Shown here: one piece after another, positions 15,166 through 22,656 of the stretch | Position numbering within the stretch: the stretch's first letter is position 1 | Layout of the letters: the number at the start of each line of letters is the position of its first letter | Assembly: GCA_017403265.1 (NCBI GenBank) | Contig: JAFQOJ010000028.1 | Location: 1 to 32,212 of the forward strand | Source: Clostridia bacterium | GTDB taxonomy: Bacteria; Bacillota; Clostridia; Oscillospirales; Acutalibacteraceae | Length of the DNA: 32,212 nt | Direction: 5' to 3' | Program-made: the position numbers and the translations under genes | Notes under the pieces: generated by a model | What the model saw: only the letters and a program-made list of their open reading frames with translations | Told to the model about the DNA's origin: nothing | Databases searched by the model: none

Positions 15166-16611
15166 ATGGATGTTTTAAGTAAGGAGCTTATCAGGCTCTC
15201 TGAGGAAAATGCCGTCCATAGCGGCGCATTTTCTTTTTTAGAGCTTATGAAAACCGCAGGGGATACAGCTTACAAGATTATATGTGAAAATATAGATGTT
15301 AATGACAAAAAAATTGCAGTAGTATGCGGCAATGGAAACAACGGTGGTGACGGCTTTGTAATAGCGGGCAACCTTAAAAATAAAGGTGTTGACGTTACGG
15401 TTGTAACCCCCTTGGGCGAGCCTATAACCGATTCTGCAAAGCATTATTATTCGCTGCTTTCGGATATAAAAGTTAAAAACGATATTGATGATGGTTATGA
15501 TATTATTATTGATGCGCTTTTCGGTATTGGCTTAAACCGTCCGCTTGAAATTGGCGTTATAGAAATTATCAAAAAAATGAATTCCCAAAACGCGTATAGG
15601 GTTGCTATTGATATTCCATCAGGGATAGAGAGTGATAGCGGTAAAATTTTAGGGGAATGCGTAAATGCTGATTTAACTGTTACCTTTATAGCGCTAAAGC
15701 CTTGCTTTATGTTGCCACCTGCAACTGATTTTACGGGTAAAACTGTAGTAGCGGATATTGGAGTTAAGCCAACCGATTACACTTATAAAACCATTGAAGC
15801 GCCTGATTTACCCCAAAGAAAAAAGAACTCGCACAAAGGTACTTTCGGTACAGCGGCTTTGGTTTGCGGTAGCTACGGTATGGCAGGGGCGGCAATTCTG
15901 TCTGCACGTGCCTGTCTTAGAAGCGGGGTAGGGATTGTAAAGTCTATTATCCCGAAAAGTATTTATAAAATTTTAAGTTGTGCGGTGCCTGAAGCGGTTT
16001 GTGTTATAGAAAAGCAAACCCTAAAGGGTGGTTTTAAAGGAAATATAAATTTACAAAAAGCCTTAGAAAAGGCGAATGCGGTGCTTATTGGATGCGGTAT
16101 CGGTAACAATAATCAAACAGCAAGGCTTGTAAAAAGACTTGTAGAAAACACAAAAATTCCTACAGTTATTGATGCAGATGGAATAAATGCGTTGGTTTCG
16201 AATATAAATGTATTAAAGAAAACTAACGCTCCGATTATTTTAACGCCCCATCCTGCAGAAATGGCGCGTCTTTGCGGTATTTCGGTATCGCAGGTTGAAG
16301 AAAACCGCGTAAATACTGCGGTGAATTTTGCCAAAGAATATAACTGTATTGTAGCGCTAAAGGGCGCTAATACACTTATTGCAACTCCATACGGTGAAGT
16401 TTACTTTAACATTTGCGGTAATAACGGACTTGCTACAGGCGGTAGCGGGGATGTTTTAGCAGGAATAACCGTTTCTTATCTAGCGCAAGGGTTAGAGCCT
16501 TTGACGGCAGTTAAAGCTGCAGTTTATATTCACAGCGCTACTGCTGATAAGGTTGCAAGCATTAAAGGGGAAAGGGCATTACTGCCTAGTGATATAATCG
16601 AAGCCTTATAA
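15166..16611 (+). CDS. nnr: Bifunctional NAD(P)H-hydrate epimerase / dehydratase
   Basis: A 481-aa cytosolic repair enzyme. The N-terminal half (about 1-205) is the epimerase interconverting R- and S-NAD(P)HX, with GNGNNGGDGFV (about 54-64) and IDALFGIGLNR. The C-terminal half is the ADP-dependent dehydratase of the ribokinase fold, with HKGTFGTAALVCGSYGMAGA, DADGIN, LTPHPAEMARL and the active-site loop GLATGGSGDVLAGI. The start is ATG 15166, with AAGGTG 8 nt upstream; the GTG at 15157 overlaps that SD. Its stop codon (16609-16611) lies within the left inverted end of the hairpin element at 16606, so insertion of that element may have set the present C-terminus (SDIIEAL). Confidence 0.95.
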   Translation: MDVLSKELIRLSEENAVHSGAFSFLELMKTAGDTAYKIICENIDVNDKKIAVVCGNGNNGGDGFVIAGNLKNKGVDVTVVTPLGEPITDSAKHYYSLLSDIKVKNDIDDGYDIIIDALFGIGLNRPLEIGVIEIIKKMNSQNAYRVAIDIPSGIESDSGKILGECVNADLTVTFIALKPCFMLPPATDFTGKTVVADIGVKPTDYTYKTIEAPDLPQRKKNSHKGTFGTAALVCGSYGMAGAAILSARACLRSGVGIVKSIIPKSIYKILSCAVPEAVCVIEKQTLKGGFKGNINLQKALEKANAVLIGCGIGNNNQTARLVKRLVENTKIPTVIDADGINALVSNINVLKKTNAPIILTPHPAEMARLCGISVSQVEENRVNTAVNFAKEYNCIVALKGANTLIATPYGEVYFNICGNNGLATGGSGDVLAGITVSYLAQGLEPLTAVKAAVYIHSATADKVASIKGERALLPSDIIEAL

Positions 16612-16816
16612 TGGTTATAGTTAGTCAAAACAGTAAATGAAATTTACTGTTTTGACATGAAATCTCCGATTTCCATGCAAATTTTCGAAGAAAATTTGAC
16701 TATACCCATTGTAATGAATGTTGTGCGCAATTTATTAAAATTAAATTGTGCACAAGCCGATAAAATCGGCTTGTCGAAACGCTTTAAAGCGCTTCGACAA
16801 ACTACAATCATTATAA
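16606..16816. repeat. Six-hairpin intergenic element, copy A
   Basis: A 211-bp element with imperfect inverted ends (TTATAATG ... CATTATAA; about 20 of 25 bases match) and six hairpins in a row: 16624-16656 (14 bp), 16659-16673, 16678-16698 (9 bp), 16725-16751 (9 bp), 16752-16774 (10 bp), 16773-16798 (12 bp, one mismatch). A core without long stems at 16706-16726 begins CCATTGTAATGAATG. It shares architecture, core and right end with copy B at 25452, while most stems differ in sequence but still pair. It encodes no protein. It resembles a non-autonomous mobile repeat or a structured RNA element; I know no named family it matches. Confidence 0.8.
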
Positions 16817-16829
16817 TTAAGGTGATTAT

Positions 16830-17312
16830 TTGAAACGTGTCTTTTCGGTTATATTAGTGTTACTTTTACTTTGTGGTTGCAAAAGCCAAACCAAAATAAC
16901 CCCGTTAAAAACGGGGATTACATTTTCAGCCAATGCTACATATTACAATGAAAGCTATGAATGTGATTGCGATATTCAAAAGAACGGCGATATGACGGTT
17001 GCATTTACCTATCCTACCGAAATTGAAGGGCTAAAGTTTGTTTTTTCTAAAAACGGTGTTTCGGTAAATTTTAATGAAATAGAGTATGTCAGCGATAAAA
17101 TAGTTTTTGAAAATTCGGTAGCAAGCCTTTTGTATGAAGTACTTTCAAAGGATAATACAAAAGTTTATGAACGCGATGATGTATTTTATTTTGAGGGTGT
17201 AAATAATGATTTTGAGTATAAGCTGGAGTTTGGCGCAACGGGGCTTCCTATAAAAATAACTACAAAACCTGATATTGCAAAAATAGAGTTTAAAAATGTT
17301 AAAATAATGTAA
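16830..17312 (+). CDS. Lipoprotein of unknown function
   Basis: A 160-aa predicted lipoprotein. The signal MKRVFSVILVLLLLCGC ends in a lipobox-like LCGC, with Cys17 as lipid site. The mature part is beta-rich, with two further Cys close together (ECDCDIQ), and ends in EFKNVKIM. The fold, with strands such as GITFSANATYYNESYECD, loosely recalls LolA/LppX-type lipid-binding lipoproteins, but I do not recognise a family. The start is TTG at 16830, with AAGGTG 5 nt upstream. No alternative ATG gives a signal peptide. It begins only 14 bp after the hairpin element, which separates it from the nnr gene. Confidence 0.75.
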   Translation: MKRVFSVILVLLLLCGCKSQTKITPLKTGITFSANATYYNESYECDCDIQKNGDMTVAFTYPTEIEGLKFVFSKNGVSVNFNEIEYVSDKIVFENSVASLLYEVLSKDNTKVYERDDVFYFEGVNNDFEYKLEFGATGLPIKITTKPDIAKIEFKNVKIM

Positions 17313-17317
17313 AATAG

Positions 17318-17349
17318 AAAATGCTTTCTTTGTTAAGAAAGCATTTTTT
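17318..17349. terminator. Bidirectional terminator
   Basis: Thirteen-base-pair stem AAAATGCTTTCTT/AAGAAAGCATTTT with a TGTT loop and a T run. It lies between the convergent lipoprotein and MATE genes. Confidence 0.9.
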
Positions 17350-17357
17350 GTATATTT

Positions 17358-18758
17358 TTATGTTGTGCTATTTTGCGGTTCGGGTTCGACTGTTGTTTTA
17401 TTAGTTTTGAATCGCTTTTTTATTGATTTTAACACTATAAAGTATGCTAAGATGTATGCGGCGCTTGTAATAATCCAGGAAATTGGGTAAGAAATAAACA
17501 AGCATTTAAGGTTGTGATATTCTTCTATTCTGAAGATTGTAAAAATCCAAAACAATCTGAAAGCGCAAACGCCTATAATAGATATTAATGCTGAATAAAG
17601 TGTGGATCCCAAACCTTTTAGAACACCTGCAATAACATCCATAATGCCGCAAAGGAAATAGTTAAGACCAACACAGGCAATTCTTGTAACACCAATTTTT
17701 ATAGCGGCAGACGAATCGGTTATATAAAGAGAAAGTAAAGGCTTTGCAAATATGTAGGAGAGTGTACCCAAAACAATGCCCGTAACACTTACACAAATAA
17801 GGTTTTCTATAAGTACTTTTTTGACACGCTTGAACTTACCTGCGCCGATATTTTGACCGGTAAAGTTAAGTGCGGTCATATGGAAAGCGTTCATAGAAGT
17901 ATATACAAAGCCTTCAATATTAGCGGCGGCGGCATTACCCGAAACTGCAACGGCACCGAATAGGTTTACCGAAGACTGAATAAGAACATTTGATATAGAA
18001 AACATTGAACTTTGTATACTTGACGGTACACCTATACGTATAATTCTTAGAAGCTCATTTTTATAAATTTTCATTTTTCTAATATCAAGATGACAGCAAT
18101 CGGTACGCTTAATTAAAGTGATTACCACTAAAATTGCCGAAAGGGTTTGTGAAGCGGTAGTGGCTATTGCTACGCCCGAAACACCCATATTAAAAACAAT
18201 TACAAATAAAAGGTTTAGTAAAATATTAACAACACCGGAAATAGTTAAGAAGATAAGAGGTGATTTTGTATCACCTGCAGCCCTTAAAATTGCGGCGCCA
18301 AAATTATAAACACTGCTAGAAATTACACCAAGAAAATAAATTTTAAGATATGTAGTGGCAAGCGGAAGTACATCCGTAGGAGAGTCCATAAGCTTTAAAA
18401 TTTCTCCCGACAAGAAAAAACCCACAACAGACAATACACCGCCTACGATAAGTGCGGTTGGTATTGCAGTGTGGACTGTTTTTTTAACTGTTTTAAAATC
18501 TTTGGCGCCTATGCCCTGTGCAGTTATAATACCGGTACCTACAGAAAGACCTAGCATAATATTGACGAGTAAACTTACAAGAGAGCCGTTTGAACCTACG
18601 GCTGCAACAGCTAAACTTCCGCAGTACTGGCCTACGACGATTATATCAGCCGCGTTAAAGAGTAATTGCAAAAGGTTTGATAATATTATAGGTATTGTAT
18701 AGATAATTATTTTTTTGAATAACGGACCTTTGGTCATATCAAGGCTTTTGGTTTTCAA
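17358..18758 (-). CDS. MATE-family efflux transporter
   Basis: A 466-aa membrane protein with about twelve helices in two related halves, expected to extrude organic cations or drugs using an ion gradient. Family marks are MTKGPLFKKIIIYTIPIILSNLLQ-like N-terminus, the NAADIIVVGQYCG helix, VGSNGSLVSLLVNIMLGLSVG, and in the second half the equivalent AVAVSGNAAAANIEGF and ALNFTGQNIGAGKF. The start is chosen as TTG at 18758, where AGGTGG is 8 nt upstream. The GTG at 18770 overlaps this SD and would add four residues. It is monocistronic by position, with no regulator nearby. Confidence 0.93.
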   Translation of the reverse strand: MKTKSLDMTKGPLFKKIIIYTIPIILSNLLQLLFNAADIIVVGQYCGSLAVAAVGSNGSLVSLLVNIMLGLSVGTGIITAQGIGAKDFKTVKKTVHTAIPTALIVGGVLSVVGFFLSGEILKLMDSPTDVLPLATTYLKIYFLGVISSSVYNFGAAILRAAGDTKSPLIFLTISGVVNILLNLLFVIVFNMGVSGVAIATTASQTLSAILVVITLIKRTDCCHLDIRKMKIYKNELLRIIRIGVPSSIQSSMFSISNVLIQSSVNLFGAVAVSGNAAAANIEGFVYTSMNAFHMTALNFTGQNIGAGKFKRVKKVLIENLICVSVTGIVLGTLSYIFAKPLLSLYITDSSAAIKIGVTRIACVGLNYFLCGIMDVIAGVLKGLGSTLYSALISIIGVCAFRLFWIFTIFRIEEYHNLKCLFISYPISWIITSAAYILAYFIVLKSIKKRFKTNKTTVEPEPQNSTT

Positions 18759-18849
18759 AATACTCGCCACCTATATTTAATCTACCTTGATTATACACTT
18801 ATAAAAATAAAATGCAACCCTTTTTTACAAAATATTTTAATAATATAAA

Positions 18850-18886
18850 AAATTCTCACTAACCGATGCGGAATTAGTGAGAATTT
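18850..18886 (-). terminator. Terminator of the sugar isomerase gene
   Basis: Thirteen-base-pair stem AAATTCTCACTAA/TTAGTGAGAATTT with an 11-base loop. On the minus strand it is followed by a TTTTTTATA tract, just after the stop codon. Confidence 0.9.
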
Positions 18887-18891
18887 ATATA

Positions 18892-19659
18892 TTATTTCAT
18901 AAAATTCTTATGTAAGAAGTTCGAGCTGCTTTCAAGGCTTGCAAATGGGTCGCTTGAAAAATCTTTCTCAACAACATAGTGCTTAACGCCGATTTTTTCT
19001 GCCGACTCTAAAATGCCTTCCCACCACATATTGCCTTCACCGATTGCGGCATAGTGTGTGGCTTGCAATTGACCCTCAACAGGTAATTTCTTCATATCCT
19101 TAAGATGAAGTATGTCCACTCTGCTATTTAATTTCTCAATCCAATAACGTACATCCGCGCCACCGTTTTGAATCCAATATGTGTCGAGACAAAAAGAGAT
19201 GTTTTCCTTGTCAAGACCTTCTACCAAAGTATCCATATAGGTTTTGCCGTCTTTGTATTTAATGAACTCGTGACCGTGGTGATGGAAGGTGAACTTCATA
19301 TCATAGGGGACAAGCTTTTTGGCAATTTCATTAGCCTGTATTATAAATTCATTAACCTTTTCTTCGGTCATAAGTCCTCTGCCGCCAATGCCCATATAAC
19401 GTGCGCCTAAAAGCTGTTGGATGCGCACGGCTTCATCAAAATCATTAACCATTCTGTCAAAGTTTTCGTGTGTGCCAATAATGTCAATGCCTTCTTCTTT
19501 AGCGATACCCGCGAACTCTTCATAAGGTATCTGACTACCTGCGGTTTGAGCTTCGTCGTAGCCTAAGCTTTTAAGACGCTTAAAGCTTGCGCGAACATTT
19601 TCAGGAGTGTCCATAAAATCACGGATGGTATATAATTGTACACCTAGTTTTTTAAACAT
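18892..19659 (-). CDS. Sugar phosphate isomerase/epimerase (TIM barrel)
   Basis: A 255-aa protein of the AP-endonuclease-2-like TIM-barrel family that includes xylose isomerase-like and inositol-catabolism enzymes. It has the opening KLGVQLYTIRD, the metal-site region FTFHHHGHEF, a CLDTYW strand with the ligand Asp, ILHLKDM with the ligand His, and AIGEGNMWW with a likely ligand Glu near the end. It probably isomerises a sugar or cyclitol in the cytosol. AAGGGGG is 9 nt before the ATG. It follows the Gfo/Idh/MocA oxidoreductase by 65 bp with no terminator between, and the pair is a common sugar-degradation module. The precise substrate is not readable. Confidence 0.9.
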   Translation of the reverse strand: MFKKLGVQLYTIRDFMDTPENVRASFKRLKSLGYDEAQTAGSQIPYEEFAGIAKEEGIDIIGTHENFDRMVNDFDEAVRIQQLLGARYMGIGGRGLMTEEKVNEFIIQANEIAKKLVPYDMKFTFHHHGHEFIKYKDGKTYMDTLVEGLDKENISFCLDTYWIQNGGADVRYWIEKLNSRVDILHLKDMKKLPVEGQLQATHYAAIGEGNMWWEGILESAEKIGVKHYVVEKDFSSDPFASLESSSNFLHKNFMK

Positions 19660-19724
19660 AGGAAAAATCCCCCTTTAAGTTTATGTTTATATTGTAATCT
19701 CTAAGGCCATAAAATGCAAGAATT

Positions 19725-21008
19725 TTATTTAAGAATTTCGTAATAGTCTTTCTTTTCAAAGGTTAGTTTTTCCCAGTCGGCAGGTGCATCGCCGTAATCA
19801 GAAACCTCCATAGGAATACCGCCTTTCATAGCCGAAAGGTGAGCGGCAAGACCAGGCAAAGTGTATCTTGCCGAATCCCAAGCGTTGTTTGGCGGCAATT
19901 TACCCGAGACGACTGCTCTCATAAAATCATCAACAAGGAATGGGTGAGAGTTGTAATGAACAGTATCAGGACAACTTCTAAAAGCAAGCGGAAGCCTTTC
20001 TACATCGTGAATAGGAGCAAAGCCGCGGTGTGCGGGCTCGGAAATAGGGTATGTGTTAATATCAAATGCGTTTTCGTTCTTTAGCTTTGTATATGTATTT
20101 GTGTTAAGAAGATCGCTTACATAATCAATTCTTGTATCGTTAACACCTGAAGCCGTACCCTTTATGAATACATGCTGTGTAACAGAGCCCTCGTAACCGC
20201 ATTTATCACCGTAGAAACAGGTTATGTATGAAGAAGGCTTGTGGGGAATACCGGCACGGCGAAATTCGTTAATACGAGCGATACCGCCACCCGACATTTC
20301 CATAAGCGCAGTTTCATTTGAAAAGGGATTGTCCCAATTGTTTTTGCCCGCGCCAAATACACCGTCTTCGTGATTATCACGATAACCCATACAAGAAACC
20401 TTTTTAACGTGCTCGTCGATTGCAGAAAGAATCATTGAGGTGGAGTGTGTGCCGTAATACATTGGCGGAATGCCTGCAACACGCTTCCAGTCCTTACCGC
20501 CCGATGCTGCAAAAGCATAATAGAAGGTTGCCATATCGTGATAATACTGCGCTTCGCCGTAAACAAATTTACCAAAAGTACCTTTACGGTATTGCTCACG
20601 GCAGAAAATTGCGCAGGGGAAGTAATAACAGGTTTCGCCTGCCATATATGTAAGCCTTGTTTCCTTGACCAATTCAATAATTTTGGCAATATCCTCTTCA
20701 CTGGTAGCCATTGGAACGGCGCTATATACATGCTTACCTGCCTTTAGGCAGTCGATAACCATACTGCCATGTAACTGCCGCTGTGTGAAAATTGCAACGC
20801 AGTCGATATCTTTGCCGTTTAGCAAAAAATCCTCCAAAGATGAGAACATACGGGATATACCGTGTTTTTTACCCGCGGCAATGCAGCGGTCCATCATAAT
20901 GTCTGCTATCGATACTTCGGCAACATCGGGATGATCTCTGAATAGCGGAATAAAGAAATCCGAAAATTCGCCCATGCCGACAATACAAATTTTATGTTGT
21001 TTATTCAT
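19725..21008 (-). CDS. Gfo/Idh/MocA-family oxidoreductase
   Basis: A 427-aa NAD(P)-dependent oxidoreductase of sugars or cyclitols. The nucleotide-binding start is KICIVGMGEF (Gly11, Gly13), followed by a second strand with SIADIMMDRC. The usual EKP motif after the third strand is replaced by SAVPMA, so the lysine that normally helps catalysis is missing from that position; the fold is otherwise recognisable through IDCVAIFTQRQLH and the C-terminal sheet. The ATG at 21008 is preferred because AAGGTGG lies 8 nt upstream; upstream GTGs at 21020 and 21017 sit inside that SD. It forms an operon with the isomerase downstream. Confidence 0.9.
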   Translation of the reverse strand: MNKQHKICIVGMGEFSDFFIPLFRDHPDVAEVSIADIMMDRCIAAGKKHGISRMFSSLEDFLLNGKDIDCVAIFTQRQLHGSMVIDCLKAGKHVYSAVPMATSEEDIAKIIELVKETRLTYMAGETCYYFPCAIFCREQYRKGTFGKFVYGEAQYYHDMATFYYAFAASGGKDWKRVAGIPPMYYGTHSTSMILSAIDEHVKKVSCMGYRDNHEDGVFGAGKNNWDNPFSNETALMEMSGGGIARINEFRRAGIPHKPSSYITCFYGDKCGYEGSVTQHVFIKGTASGVNDTRIDYVSDLLNTNTYTKLKNENAFDINTYPISEPAHRGFAPIHDVERLPLAFRSCPDTVHYNSHPFLVDDFMRAVVSGKLPPNNAWDSARYTLPGLAAHLSAMKGGIPMEVSDYGDAPADWEKLTFEKKDYYEILK

Positions 21009-21112
21009 AAAGACCACCACCTTATGCTTTTTATTTTAATATATCACATATTGAAAAATATTTCTACAAAAATATTTAGCGAATTAAAAGAGAAAAGAAT
21101 AAAAAACACAGA

Positions 21113-21147
21113 GGACCAAAAAACACAGAGGAGAACTCCCTGTGTTT
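21113..21147 (-). terminator. Terminator with duplicated 3' arm
   Basis: Hairpin (21121-21147; AAACACAG with CTGTGTTT and an inner GGAG/CTCC pair) followed on the minus strand by TTTTTTGG. The 3' arm plus T run is repeated just downstream (21101-21114, AAAAAACACAGAGG), giving two possible partners for the same 5' arm. It lies about 180 bp after the tmRNA 3' end and 95 bp upstream of the oxidoreductase start. Confidence 0.7.
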
Positions 21148-21193
21148 ACATACAAAATGTATTTCGCAAATCCCGCAAGGGATTATTTCGTTG

Positions 21194-21230
21194 AAAAGGA
21201 CTCTAATCGTGTCTCGATTAGAGTCCTTTT
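21194..21230 (-). terminator. Long hairpin terminator downstream of tmRNA
   Basis: A perfect 16-bp stem (AAAAGGACTCTAATCG paired with CGATTAGAGTCCTTTT) around a 5-base loop, with T at both ends. It lies about 100 bp after the tmRNA CCA end and is the likely end of its precursor. The intervening 21231-21330 contains short hairpins (TCGAG/CTCGA directly after the CCA, and CCGAA/TTCGG), but no gene. Confidence 0.8.
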
Positions 21231-21330
21231 CTGGTGGAGCTTCAGCACTCAAATCCGAACCTTTCGGTCGAGCCGCTAATTTAAGATTAGCACACGACTT
21301 TATTACGGATTGGGTATCGAGCTTCTCGAC

Positions 21331-21674
21331 TGGTGGAAGTGAGGAGAATCGAACTCCTGTCCAAAAATCTATCCATACGGCTTCTCCGAGCGCAGTCGCC
21401 TATTTACATTCCCTTACAAAGCCGTCAAGCGACCGACTGCTTTGCTTGGTAGTCTCTACTTCATGACAAGGGGAGAGACAGCCTCTTGTTCACGTTCACC
21501 ACTAAATGACGCCTTGCCTTAGCCGTGGTACTCTAAGGTTCGACGAGCCGCCTAATTAGGCAGCTAAAGCAACTTTATTGTTGTTAGTTAATTTTTTATG
21601 CGGTTTTTTTAGCGGTACCGCACCGCTGCTCGCTTCCCGTACTTCAAAATCCCTGTCGAAACCTTTACACTCCC
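21331..21674 (-). ncRNA. ssrA: Transfer-messenger RNA (tmRNA)
   Basis: A 344-nt tmRNA that rescues stalled ribosomes together with SmpB. The acceptor stem pairs GGGAGTG with CACTTCC, the 3' end carries encoded CCA, and the T arm is GGACAGGAGTTCGATTCTCC-like. The 5' part has the usual GGTTTCGACAGGGAT. The tag frame ends GCTTTAGCTGCCTAA, giving VALAA and stop (TAA at 21558-21556). Reading back gives KLTNNNKVALAA. The resume codon is not certain, since the GCA before it is out of frame. A row of pseudoknot-like stems follows the tag. smpB lies 135 bp upstream on the same strand, a common pairing. Confidence 0.96.
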
Positions 21675-21806
21675 ATATATATGCAAAATTCATTATATGA
21701 ATTTTGTTAGTGAAAAGAGAAGAGAGAATAGTGAAGAGTTAATGTGTTTCGCTTATGCGAAACGGATATAAATAATTATGAATTACGCATTACGAATTCC
21801 GAATTG
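21675..21806. other. Non-coding stretch between ssrA and smpB
   Basis: Holds a 9-bp palindromic hairpin (AAAATTCAT/ATGAATTTT), a purine-rich run with several GTGAA/GAGAA units, a TTTCGC/GCGAAA hairpin, and a run of short ATTA/GAATT direct repeats up to the smpB stop. A TATAAT on the minus strand (21697-21692) could be the -10 of ssrA, giving a precursor leader of about 11 nt, but its -35 is poor. No coding frame is supported. Confidence 0.45.
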
Positions 21807-21808
21807 GA

Positions 21809-22267
21809 TTATCGGTTTTGTTCTTTCATTGCCCTGTCAATAGCGCGGTTAGCGTCACGCTTGGCGGCGGTTTCGCGCTTATCGTGAAGCTTTTTACCTT
21901 TACAAAGACCTAACTGCACCTTAACGAGTGAGCCTTTAAAATAAAGGGATAGTGGCACAAGTGCCATACCTTCTTGCTTAACAGTGCCAAGCAAGCGCAT
22001 AATTTCGCGCTTATGCATTAGCAGTTTGCGGTCACGGGCGGGGGGCTTATTAAACCTATTGCCGTGGTCATAGGGGCTAATATGCATTTGCTTTATTATC
22101 ATTTCACCGTTTTCTATGTTGCACCAAGCATCCTTAAGATTAACGCCGCCTTGTCTTATAGACTTAATCTCTGTACCCGAAAGGGCGATTCCGCATTCGA
22201 AGCTTTCTTCCACAAAATATTCATGAAAGGCTTTTTTGTTTGTTGTAATAGTTTTTAAATTGTCCAC
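21809..22267 (-). CDS. smpB: SsrA-binding protein SmpB
   Basis: A 152-aa protein, full family length, that binds the tRNA-like part of tmRNA and delivers it to stalled ribosomes. Recognisable blocks are TNKKAFHEYFVEESFECGIALSGTE-like residues near the start, IRQGGVNLKDAWC, HISPYDHGNRFN, RDRKLLMHKREI and the basic C-terminal tail KKLHDKRETAAKRDANR, which enters the mRNA channel. The start is GTG 22267 with AAAGGAG about 8 nt upstream, giving the family-like MDNLKTITTNKKAF. The ATG at 22285 precedes the SD and is rejected. It has its own strong promoter, and ssrA follows. Confidence 0.98.
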   Translation of the reverse strand: MDNLKTITTNKKAFHEYFVEESFECGIALSGTEIKSIRQGGVNLKDAWCNIENGEMIIKQMHISPYDHGNRFNKPPARDRKLLMHKREIMRLLGTVKQEGMALVPLSLYFKGSLVKVQLGLCKGKKLHDKRETAAKRDANRAIDRAMKEQNR

Positions 22268-22287
22268 GGAAATCACTCCTTTCATTG

Positions 22288-22315
22288 ATTATACATTATA
22301 AAACATCTTTGTCAA
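22288..22315 (-). promoter_or_regulatory. smpB promoter
   Basis: On the minus strand TTGACA (22315-22310), a 16-bp spacer, and TATAAT (22293-22288). A second TATAAT falls inside the spacer. The SD follows about 10 bp after the -10 box. Confidence 0.82.
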
Positions 22316-22328
22316 GTGAAAAAGGTCG

Positions 22329-22360
22329 AAAAAACACCTTTACAGCAAACTGTAAAGGCG
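22329..22360 (-). terminator. Ferredoxin terminator
   Basis: Stem CCTTTACAG/CTGTAAAGG with a 4-base loop. On the minus strand it is followed by TGTTTTTTCG, 32 bp after the ferredoxin stop. Confidence 0.88.
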
Positions 22361-22391
22361 TTAGTTCACAAGGTTTCTCTTTATGTAGAGA

Positions 22392-22562
22392 TTAGCCTTC
22401 AGAGATAGCGTCAACCGGACAACCAGCAGCGCAAGCGCCACAGTCAATGCATGTGTCAGCGTTGATTTCGTATTGAGTTGCACCTTCAGCAATAGCGTCA
22501 ACCGGACAACCGGAAGCACAAGCGCCGCAGCTAATGCAAGCATCGGAAATTACATAAGCCAT
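22392..22562 (-). CDS. Small 2[4Fe-4S] ferredoxin
   Basis: A 56-aa clostridial-type ferredoxin carrying electrons between cytosolic redox enzymes. It has two cluster motifs, CISCGACASGCP (Cys9, 12, 15, 19) and CIDCGACAAGCP (Cys38, 41, 44, 48), each followed by VDAI(A/S)EG. The two halves are an internal duplication also visible in the DNA. ATG at 22562 has GGAGG 10 nt upstream, and the frame stops at TAA 22394-22392. It has its own terminator and a probable promoter, consistent with a highly expressed single gene. Confidence 0.97.
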   Translation of the reverse strand: MAYVISDACISCGACASGCPVDAIAEGATQYEINADTCIDCGACAAGCPVDAISEG

Positions 22563-22588
22563 CTTAGAAACACCTCCGTAGATTTACT

Positions 22589-22617
22589 ATTATACATTCT
22601 AACTCTAAACGGTTAAA
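22589..22617 (-). promoter_or_regulatory. Probable ferredoxin promoter
   Basis: TATAAT (22594-22589 on the minus strand) preceded at 17 bp by TTTAAC (22617-22612), four of six bases matching the -35 consensus. Confidence 0.55.
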
Positions 22618-22656
22618 AAATCAAGTAAAATTTGTTATAATGAAAAAATTGTAAAA

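Noticed and set aside
21231-21260. A second TGGTGGAGC end that looks like another tRNA or duplicated tmRNA 3' end
   Set aside because: No T-stem pairing or matching 5' acceptor strand could be found. It is only a short resemblance near a hairpin.
21191-21466. Plus-strand frame of 91 aa over the tmRNA region
   Set aside because: It is antisense to ssrA (GGSEENRTPVQ comes from the tRNA-like end) and has no SD or family likeness.
22562-22656. Terminator for ricT
   Set aside because: No GC-rich hairpin with a T run is visible. The transcript may run into the ferredoxin gene.
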